This document shows positions 5,447-10,829 of a DNA stretch of 10,829 nt, in pieces. A program made the translations under genes and the position numbers. The DNA comes from an uncultured Clostridia bacterium (GTDB lineage: Bacteria; Bacillota; Clostridia; Christensenellales; Borkfalkiaceae), in assembly GCA_947629725.1 (NCBI GenBank), contig CANREU010000041.1, positions 1 through 10,829 on the forward strand, written 5' to 3'. Position 1 is the first letter of the stretch, and each line of letters starts with the position of its first letter. A model generated the notes under the pieces. The model did not search any database, was not told the origin of the DNA, and saw nothing but the letters and a program-made list of their open reading frames with translations.

Positions 5447-5500
5447 CCGCTCTTCGTCGTATAGGTCGTTCCCTTTTTCATAGAGTTCGCTCGCGTCCAT
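3578..5500 (-). CDS. Sel1-repeat protein (16 full Sel1 repeats plus a C-terminal partial)
   Basis: The 640-residue product has an 18-residue helical start (MDASELYEKGNDLYDEER) followed by Sel1-like repeats of 36 residues with the consensus YxKAVEWYTKAAxQGNADAQNNLGxCYYYGxGVPQS. I count 16 full units and a 28-residue final one ending KEALEKGGF. Unit 15 (about 523-576) carries an 18-residue insertion including FEQMMGQSFHEKGG. There is no signal peptide, transmembrane segment or catalytic domain, so it is probably a cytoplasmic solenoid scaffold that binds other proteins. The start is secure: AAGGAGG (5507-5513) lies six bases upstream and overlaps the trmFO stop codon, implying translational coupling. 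Its repeats strongly resemble those of the downstream TIR protein, so a shared partner or direct contact is plausible. The precise function is unknown. Confidence 0.9.
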   Translation of the reverse strand: MDASELYEKGNDLYDEERYEEAVSCYRQAAEAGYADAQNDLGYCYENGEGVPQSDAMAAYWYALAAEQGHCEAENNLGECYYYGNGVPQSDEEAAYWYGQAAEQGHADAQNSLGYCYEHGEGVPQSYEKAVEWYTKAAKQGNEWGQNNLGCCYEHGEGVPRSYEKAVELYTKSAEQENADAQNNLGRCYYNGLGVPQDYGKAVEWYTKAAEQGDDNAQNNLGDCYYYGNGVPQDYGKAVEWYTKAAEQENADAQYNLAICYEHGRGVPQDLGMAAEWYKKAAGQGNADAQNNLGRCYYNGRGVPQDFGKAVEWYTKAVEEENKWAQNNLGECYYYGNGVPQSYEKAAEWYMKAALQGNANAQDSLGYCYENGQGVPQSYEKAVEWYTKAAAQGNANAQNNLGNRYYNGQGVPKDHGKAIEWYTKAARQGNADAQNSLGDCYYYGYGVPQSYQKALEWYEKAAAQEHPEAQFNLGYCHEYGKGVNADPGKAFEWYMKSAQQGYAHAQYNLGCCHEYGKGTAPCFSEAIAWYTKAAKQGYAEAQNALGECYYYGKGTNLSFEQMMGQSFHEKGGVSQDYGKAAEWYAKAAKSGLASAQYNLGYCYEHGRGVQQSREQAAYWYKKSAAQGYAHAKEALEKGGF

Positions 5501-5506
5501 ATCCTC

Positions 5507-5513
5507 CCTCCTT
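5507..5513 (-). promoter_or_regulatory. Ribosome-binding site of the Sel1-only gene
   Basis: AAGGAGG, six bases before the ATG at 5500, overlaps the trmFO TAA stop (5512-5514). This fixes the start and suggests that the accessory gene is translated as part of the housekeeping transcript. Confidence 0.75.
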
Positions 5514-6804
5514 AAAGCGAAAGCGCCTGCCTGTATCTTTCGATCTCTTCCAGCGACCGCTCGGCGAGGAGCCGCCGCCTCTCCTTTTTATCGCGCGTTT
5601 TGACAGAGCCCTCCGCGAGGATCCCGTAGTTGGCGTTCATGGGCTGGAAGTCCCTGCTTTCCGCCGCGATGTAGCGGGAGAGTGCGCCGAGGACGGTGGA
5701 AGAAGACGGGATCACGGGCTCCTTTCCGTTCAATTTCCTCCAAAGGTGGATGCCCGCGAGAAGCCCGCTCGCGGCGCTCTCGACATACCCCTCCACCCCC
5801 GTCATCTGACCTGCAAAATGCAACATGGGGTCGGATTTTACGGAAAAATCGGCATTCAAAATCTCGGGAGATTGCAAAAACGTGTTGCGGTGCATCACGC
5901 CGTAACGCAAAAATTCGGCGTTTTTTAAGGCGGGGATCATGGAGAACACCCGCCTCTGCTCCCCGAATTTCAAATTGGTCTGGCAGCCGACGAGCCCGTA
6001 GCTCGTCCCCTCCGCGTTCTCCCTGCGGAGCTGCAGAACGGCGTAGGGGCGGTTGCCCTCCCCGTCGCGAAGGCCCACGGGTTTGAAGGTGCCAAAGCGG
6101 AGGGTATCCTCCCCCCGCGACGCCATCACCTCGACGGGCATGCACCCCTCGAAGATCTCCCCCTTCTCGAATTCGTGAAGATCCGCCCGCTCCGCGGAGA
6201 CGAGCCCGTGCACGAACGCCGTGTATTCCTCCTTCGTGAGCGGGCAGTTGAGGTAGTCCCCCGTCCCCCGCCCGTAGCGGTCCTGCGTGAACGTTTCGGA
6301 GAGGTCGATGCTCTCGGCGGAGACGATGGGCGCGGAGGCGTCGTAAAAATGAAGAGCGCCGCCGAACCGCTCCGCGATCGCACGGGAGAGCGCGTCCGAA
6401 GTGAGGGGGCCCGTTGCGACGATCCCCCTTTCGGGGAGCTCCGTCTGCTCCCGCGAGACGACCGTGATATTCGCCATGCCCCGCACTTTTTCGGTGACGC
6501 AGGCGGAAAATTTCTCCCTGTCGACGGCGAGGGCGCCCCCCGCGGGCACGCGGGTGAGGTCCGCCGCCGCCATCGTGACCGAGCCGAGCCTTCTCATCTC
6601 CTCCTTGAGGAGACCGCAGGCGTTGCCGTAGGGATCGTCCCCCTTCAGAGAATTGGAGCAGACGAGCTCGCAGAAGTCCCCGCTCGAATGGGCGGGGGTG
6701 AACTTCTTGGGTTTCATCTCGACGAGCTCGACCGCTATCCCGTGGGAGGCGAGAAAATACGCCGCCTCACAGCCCGCGAGCCCCGCGCCGACGACTTTAA
6801 TCAT
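5512..6804 (-). CDS. trmFO: TrmFO, folate- and FAD-dependent tRNA (uracil-54-C5)-methyltransferase
   Basis: The 430-residue product is full length for TrmFO, which makes ribothymidine at U54 in the T loop of tRNA using methylenetetrahydrofolate and reduced FAD. The FAD-binding Rossmann motif is VVGAGLAGCEAA (4-15). Family blocks TPAHSSGDFCELVCSNSL (36-53), VPAGGALAVDR (86-96), ATGPLTS (130-136), YLNCPLTKEEY (184-194), IFEGCMPVEVMA, RPYAVLQLR, RYGVMHRNTF and GQMTGVEGYVESAASGLLAG are all present. C49 and C221 align with the two functionally important cysteines of the Bacillus enzyme (C53 and C226). It overlaps the topA end by eight bases, indicating translational coupling. In Bacillus the next gene is codV/xerC; here it is a Sel1-repeat gene. 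Confidence 0.97.
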   Translation of the reverse strand: MIKVVGAGLAGCEAAYFLASHGIAVELVEMKPKKFTPAHSSGDFCELVCSNSLKGDDPYGNACGLLKEEMRRLGSVTMAAADLTRVPAGGALAVDREKFSACVTEKVRGMANITVVSREQTELPERGIVATGPLTSDALSRAIAERFGGALHFYDASAPIVSAESIDLSETFTQDRYGRGTGDYLNCPLTKEEYTAFVHGLVSAERADLHEFEKGEIFEGCMPVEVMASRGEDTLRFGTFKPVGLRDGEGNRPYAVLQLRRENAEGTSYGLVGCQTNLKFGEQRRVFSMIPALKNAEFLRYGVMHRNTFLQSPEILNADFSVKSDPMLHFAGQMTGVEGYVESAASGLLAGIHLWRKLNGKEPVIPSSSTVLGALSRYIAAESRDFQPMNANYGILAEGSVKTRDKKERRRLLAERSLEEIERYRQALSL

Positions 6805-8998
6805 CGGAAGGGGGCGGGGCGATCCTGTAGTTGCAATCGCGGTCGGAGCAGCGCACGCCGCCCTTTGAAGTCTTCACGAGGGCGCCGCCGCACTTGGGGC
6901 ATTTCTCCCCCGTGGGGACGTCCCAGCTCTTGAAATCGCAGGCGGGGTAGCCGCTGCAGCCGTAGAACGTCTTGCCGTTGCGGGAACGGAGGCGAAGGGT
7001 GGGCTTTCCGCAGACGGGGCAGGTCCCCTCTTTCACCGCCTCCCTCTTCTCCCCGTAGGGCAGCGTGGTGTGGCAAACGGGATAATCGGGGCAGGAGAGG
7101 AATTTGCCGAACCTCCCCGACTTTACGACCATCGGCTTCCCGCACTTGGGGCAGAGGGTATCGGTGACCTCCGCCGTCCCCTCGCTCACGATATTGGAGC
7201 AGGCGGGATAGTTGGAGCAGGCGAGGTATTTTCCGTATTTCCCCTCCTTTCTCACCATCGGATAGCCGCACTTGGGACAACGGATGTCCGTTACCTCGTC
7301 GCCGTCCGTGGAGGCGAAACGGAGCTTTTCCTCGAAGGGAGGATAGAAGTCCGCGATGATGGAGCGCCAGTCCTTTCCGCCCTCCTCGATCTCGTCGAGC
7401 TTCTCCTCCATGTCCGCCGTAAAGCCGACGTCCATCACGTCCGTAAAGTACTGCACGAGCATATCGGTGATACGGTAGGCGATCTCGGTCGGCTTCATGT
7501 ATTTGCCGTCCTTCTCGACGTATTTGCGCTTGCCGAGCACCGAGATGATGGAGGCATAGGTAGACGGCCGCCCGATCCCCTTGTCCTCCATCGCCTTCAC
7601 GAGGGAGGCGTCGGTGTAGCGGACGGGGGGCTTGGTGAACTTCTGCTCGTGCTTTAAGGAGAGCTCCGTAAGTTCGTCCCCCTCCGAGAGGGGCGGAAGG
7701 AGCTCCTTGCTCTCCTCCTCGTCCTCCTTCTTCGTCTCCGAATAGGCGAGGGTGAAGCCCGCAAAGCGCATGGCCTTCCCGCTTGCGCGCAGGCCGTAGC
7801 CGCTGTTCTCGATCTCGATCTGCATGGAGTCGTATTCCGCCTCCGCCATCTGCGACGCCACGAAGCGGTCGTAGATGAGTTTATACACGTTGTAGTGCTT
7901 CCTGTCGAGCATCTTCTTGGCGGCCTCGGGGGTGAGGGCGAGATCGATGGGGCGGATCGCCTCGTGCGCGTCCTGCGCGCCCTTCTTGGAAGCATAGATG
8001 TTGGGACGGGCGGGAACGTACTCCTTCCCGTATTTTTCCGCGATCTTCTCCCGCGCCGCCGCCTGCGCGTCCTCGGAGACGCGCGTCGAGTCGGTACGGA
8101 TGTAGGTGACGAAGGCGACATGCCCCTCGCTTTCCACGTCGATGCCCTCATAGAGGTGCTGCGCCATGAGCATGGTCTCGGGGGCGGAGAGCCCGAGCTT
8201 GTTGGAGGCCTCCTGCTGGAGGGTGGAAGTCGTGAACGGCGCGGGGGCGTGGGTCTTTACGATCGTCTTCTTCACGCTCGCCACGACGTACTTCCCCGAG
8301 GTGAGGGCGGCGAGCGCCGCCTCCGCCTCCGCACGGCTCCCGATCTTGCACTTTTTGCCGTTCTTCTTTTCGAGGACGGCGCGGAAAGGACGGTATTTTT
8401 TGACCCCGTCCTGCAATTCCGCGACGATCGTCCAATATTCTTCGGGCTTGAATGCCGCGATCTCCCGCTCGCGGTCGACGACAAGACGGAGAGCGACCGA
8501 CTGCACCCGCCCCGCCGAGAGCCCGTTGCGGATCTTGTTGTTGAGGAGGGGGGAGAGTTTGTAGCCCACGAGACGGTCTAACACCCGCCGCGCTTGCTGG
8601 GCGTCCACGAGGTTGTAGTTGATGGTGCGGGGATGGGCGAGCGCCCGCTCCACCGCCTTCGGGGAGATCTCGTTGAATTCGATGCGGTTCTTCCCGTCGG
8701 CGGGAAGCCCGAGCACCGTCTGCAAGTGCCACGAGATCGCCTCGCCCTCGCGGTCGGGGTCGGTCGCGAGATACACTTTGCCCGCGCGCTTCGCCTCCTC
8801 CGTGAGGCGGCGCACCGTCTCCTCTTTCCCGGGGGAGGTGACGTAGCGGGGCTCGTACCCCTTGTCCACCGCCACGCCGAGCTTCTTCGCGGGCAGGTCG
8901 CGGATGTGCCCGCCCGACGCGTCGACGCGGTATTTGCCCTTGAGATAGCGGGAGATCGTCTTTGCTTTTGAGGGTGATTCTACAATGATAAGATCCAT
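6797..8998 (-). CDS. topA: DNA topoisomerase I (type IA)
   Basis: The 733-residue product relaxes negative supercoils through a transient 5'-phosphotyrosine link. The Toprim domain begins MDLIIVESPSKAKTI with E7, and DPDREGEAISWH (80-91) holds the metal-binding aspartates D80 and D82. The catalytic tyrosine is Y299 in TYIRTDST. DAQQARRVLDRLVGYKLSP and LSAGRVQSVALRL are typical of the cleavage/strand-passage core, and DKGIGRPSTYASII of the later core. The C terminus has four cysteine-rich ribbons, beginning CPKCGYPM, CPKCGKPM, CPVCGKPT and CPKCGGAL; the fourth ends in CSDRDCNYR. Three or four is within the normal range for Gram-positive enzymes. The start has AGGAG (9010-9014) eleven bases upstream, a slightly long spacing. 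It lies 56 bases after dprA. Confidence 0.98.
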   Translation of the reverse strand: MDLIIVESPSKAKTISRYLKGKYRVDASGGHIRDLPAKKLGVAVDKGYEPRYVTSPGKEETVRRLTEEAKRAGKVYLATDPDREGEAISWHLQTVLGLPADGKNRIEFNEISPKAVERALAHPRTINYNLVDAQQARRVLDRLVGYKLSPLLNNKIRNGLSAGRVQSVALRLVVDREREIAAFKPEEYWTIVAELQDGVKKYRPFRAVLEKKNGKKCKIGSRAEAEAALAALTSGKYVVASVKKTIVKTHAPAPFTTSTLQQEASNKLGLSAPETMLMAQHLYEGIDVESEGHVAFVTYIRTDSTRVSEDAQAAAREKIAEKYGKEYVPARPNIYASKKGAQDAHEAIRPIDLALTPEAAKKMLDRKHYNVYKLIYDRFVASQMAEAEYDSMQIEIENSGYGLRASGKAMRFAGFTLAYSETKKEDEEESKELLPPLSEGDELTELSLKHEQKFTKPPVRYTDASLVKAMEDKGIGRPSTYASIISVLGKRKYVEKDGKYMKPTEIAYRITDMLVQYFTDVMDVGFTADMEEKLDEIEEGGKDWRSIIADFYPPFEEKLRFASTDGDEVTDIRCPKCGYPMVRKEGKYGKYLACSNYPACSNIVSEGTAEVTDTLCPKCGKPMVVKSGRFGKFLSCPDYPVCHTTLPYGEKREAVKEGTCPVCGKPTLRLRSRNGKTFYGCSGYPACDFKSWDVPTGEKCPKCGGALVKTSKGGVRCSDRDCNYRIAPPPSDD

Positions 8999-9054
8999 AT
9001 TGCCTGTTGCTCCTGTCGTCCGCTTGTGCGGTTTTGATCATTTTTATGTGGCGG

Positions 9055-10089
9055 TCACACCGCCGAATATCTGTTTCCGCCCGCCTTCACGGCGAGCCCT
9101 TTCATCTCGAGGGAGGCGAGGGCGGAGGACGCCTCGAAGATCTTCATCCCCGCCTTTTCCGCGAGGACGGCGGCGTGCAGCTCCCCCTCCCTGCGGAGAA
9201 CGGCGAGGAGCTTTTCCTCCTCTTCCGTGAGGGCGGTCTCCCTCTTTTGCACCGTCTCCATGCCGTACCACGAGAGGATGTCCTCCGCGCCGCGCACGAG
9301 ATAGGCGCCCTTCTGGATGAGGGAATTGCACCCCTCTCCCTGCGCCGAGCCGAGATTGTAGGGAAAGGCGAACACGTCCCTCCCGCAGTCGAGCGCGTAG
9401 TTCGCGGTGATGAGCGCGCCGCTCTTTTCGCCCGCCGAGACGACGAGCGTCCCCTCCGAAAGCCCCGCGAGAATGCGGTTGCGCGCGTAAAAAGAATACT
9501 TCCGCCCCTTCTCTTTGGGCGCGCACTCCGAGAGGAGGAGCCCCTCCTTCGCGACCCGCGCCTTTAAGGAGGCGTGGGAGGCGGGATAGCACTCGTCGAG
9601 CCCGCAGGGGAGCACCGAGAGGAGATTCCCCGAGGGAAGAGCGCCCGCGATCGCGGCACTGTCTCCCCCCTCCGCGAGCCCCGTGACAATGCAGAATTTC
9701 TCCGCGAGAAGGGAGGCTGTCTCCTGCGCGCACTTCTCCGCCCACGGCGGGGTGACGCGGGAGCCCACGATGCAGAACATCCGCTTCTTCAGGAGGGAGA
9801 CGTTCCCCTCCGCGAAGAGGACGAGAGGCTGCTCGGGAATGGCGCGGAGCGCCTCGGGATAGAGGGAGGAGAGGCAGGTGACGGCGGTCCGCCCCTTCTT
9901 TTTGTTCTCCTCCGTGAAGCGATGGAGCTGTCTTTCCCGCTCTTCGGGCGGGGGAGCTCCTTCAAACGGGAGGGAGAGCAGCGCGGCGGGATCGCCCGCT
10001 TCCCTCAAGAGGGACGCGCGCTTGCGGTAGTCGAACTCGGTGCAGGCACACAGCCACAGGAGCCCCTTCTCTTCCCTTCCGTATTCCAT
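9055..10089 (-). CDS. dprA: DprA (Smf), RecA-loading protein for incoming single-stranded DNA
   Basis: The 344-residue product has the DprA layout: an N-terminal helical domain (about 1-65), a Rossmann-like core (about 66-275) and a C-terminal winged helix (about 285-344). Core landmarks are CIVGSRVTPP (106-115), GLAEGGDSAAIAGAL (137-151), FYARNRILAGLS (200-211), SGALITANYAL (223-233) and GEGCNSLIQKGAYLV (251-265). DprA protects transforming single-stranded DNA and loads RecA on it. The signature is divergent: the usual GxxxGID..AH motif reads GLAEGGD..AI, so the histidine is absent, and VPG reads FPY near 242-244. The arginine of F-x-x-RNRI is kept. It begins six bases after the yifB stop without an obvious strong ribosome-binding site, suggesting coupling to yifB translation. 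Confidence 0.94.
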   Translation of the reverse strand: MEYGREEKGLLWLCACTEFDYRKRASLLREAGDPAALLSLPFEGAPPPEERERQLHRFTEENKKKGRTAVTCLSSLYPEALRAIPEQPLVLFAEGNVSLLKKRMFCIVGSRVTPPWAEKCAQETASLLAEKFCIVTGLAEGGDSAAIAGALPSGNLLSVLPCGLDECYPASHASLKARVAKEGLLLSECAPKEKGRKYSFYARNRILAGLSEGTLVVSAGEKSGALITANYALDCGRDVFAFPYNLGSAQGEGCNSLIQKGAYLVRGAEDILSWYGMETVQKRETALTEEEEKLLAVLRREGELHAAVLAEKAGMKIFEASSALASLEMKGLAVKAGGNRYSAV

Positions 10090-10095
10090 AGGCTT

Positions 10096-10829
10096 TTACC
10101 CAAGTTTATCGAAGATGCGGTAGGAGACCGCCTCGAACACATGTTTCGGGAGGACCTCCTCGCTCGCGTCGAGATCGGCGATGGTGCGGGCGACCTTCAT
10201 GATCCTCCCCCGCGCCCGCGCCGAGAGGTTGAACCGCTCGAAGGCGTTGCGCAAAATTTTGTCGCTCTCCGCCGTGAGGGCGCAGAACTCCGCAAGCTCC
10301 CTCTCCCCCATCTCCGCGTTGACGTTGAGCCCGTACCCGCGGAAACGGTTGCGCTGGATGGCGCGCGCCACGTTCACCCGCTCGCGCACGGTGGCGGAAT
10401 CCTCCCGCTTCTCGTCCGAGGAGAGGTCGTCGTAACTCACGTCGTCCACCTCGACCTGAAGATCGATACGGTCGAGCAAGGGACCCGAGACCTTCCTGCG
10501 GTAGTTTCTGATCTCCGAAGGGGTGCAGGTGCACGAGCGCTTGGCGGAGCCGTAGTTGCCGCAGGGGCAGGGGTTCATGCTCGCGCAGAGCATGAAGCGG
10601 GCGGGATAGGTGACCGTTCCCCCCGCACGGGAGACGGTGATGGTGCCGTCCTCCAAAGGCTGGCGGAGGGCCTCGAGGGTGGAGCGCTTATACTCGGGGA
10701 GCTCGTCTAAAAAGAGAACGCCGCCGTGGGCAAGGGAAATTTCCCCCGGGTGGACGGTGCGGTTGCCGCCGCCGCACATGGAGACGGTGGTCGCCGTGTG
10801 GTGCGGGGTGCGGAAGGGGCGTTCGGAGA
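10096..10829 (-). CDS. comM: YifB/ComM-family Mg-chelatase-like AAA+ ATPase, C-terminal part
   Basis: The frame is open to the right edge, so only the last 243 residues are present. The visible part starts ERPFRTPHHTATTVSMCGGG, continues with HPGEISLAHGGVLFLDELPEY (Walker B with DE), then LRQPLEDG and FMLCASMNPCPCGNYG (sensor-1 region) and LLDRIDLQVEV. The final part, from about LSARARGRIMKVARTIADL, is the Mg_chelatase_C region. The ATG at 10779 is internal because family sequence continues upstream of it. ComM-type proteins are hexameric helicases that help branch migration during integration of transforming DNA, which suits the neighbouring dprA. Walker A lies outside the window. Confidence 0.95.
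   Translation of the reverse strand, partial: SERPFRTPHHTATTVSMCGGGNRTVHPGEISLAHGGVLFLDELPEYKRSTLEALRQPLEDGTITVSRAGGTVTYPARFMLCASMNPCPCGNYGSAKRSCTCTPSEIRNYRRKVSGPLLDRIDLQVEVDDVSYDDLSSDEKREDSATVRERVNVARAIQRNRFRGYGLNVNAEMGERELAEFCALTAESDKILRNAFERFNLSARARGRIMKVARTIADLDASEEVLPKHVFEAVSYRIFDKLG

Noticed and set aside
3494..5464. Long plus-strand open frame (656 codons) opposite the Sel1-only gene
   Set aside because: It is the antisense image of a 108-bp tandem repeat; its own protein is a repetitive hydrophobic/Arg-rich string with no family resemblance, while the minus strand encodes clear Sel1 repeats with a strong ribosome-binding site.
4222..5928. Second long plus-strand frame (568 codons) across the Sel1-only gene and trmFO
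   Set aside because: It spans two unrelated minus-strand genes, is Arg/Ser/Pro-rich, and has no recognisable domain; it is a composition artefact.

Overview
This window reads as chromosomal DNA from a low-redundancy, G+C-rich Gram-positive-type bacterium, most likely a gut-type Clostridia lineage (order not determinable from sequence alone). The reason is gene order: yifB/comM, dprA, topA, trmFO, hslV, hslU, all on the minus strand, is the classic Firmicutes neighbourhood. In Bacillus it continues topA-trmFO-codV-clpQ-clpY-codY. Sampled housekeeping sequence is very G+C rich (for example 43 of 60 bases at 8461-8520).

Layout from right to left, which is the direction of transcription: a 5'-truncated yifB/comM Mg-chelatase-like ATPase (10096-10829); dprA (9055-10089); topA (6797-8998); trmFO (5512-6804, overlapping topA by 8 bases). 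Then two accessory genes: a protein made almost only of Sel1 repeats (3578-5500) and a zinc-ribbon/TIR/Sel1 protein (1596-3506). Next come hslV (991-1524) and finally the start of hslU (1-157). The two Sel1-repeat genes sit where codV/xerC is found in Bacillus.

The pair hslV-hslU, which encodes the two halves of one protease and is normally contiguous, is split here by 833 bases. That stretch is an alternating array of two related hairpin repeats, called A (+ orientation) and B (roughly the reverse complement of A). The array reads A1-[DUF559 gene]-B1, A2-12 bp-B2, A3-12 bp-B3, then a short B-like remnant touching the hslV stop codon. A small DUF559 (PD-(D/E)XK-like) nuclease gene of much lower G+C content occupies the space between A and B in the first pair, while the other two pairs have only 12 bases there. 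This looks like a 'full' unit beside two 'empty' ones, and is the best candidate in the window for an undescribed mobile-repeat system.

The second candidate is the Sel1 module. A TIR domain retaining the glutamate position expected of NAD-cleaving TIRs is joined to a zinc ribbon and seven Sel1 repeats, and lies directly downstream of a 640-residue Sel1-only protein. A sharp drop in G+C between the TIR and Sel1 halves suggests that the gene is a recent fusion. No tRNA, rRNA, CRISPR array, IS transposase or convincing intrinsic terminator was seen.
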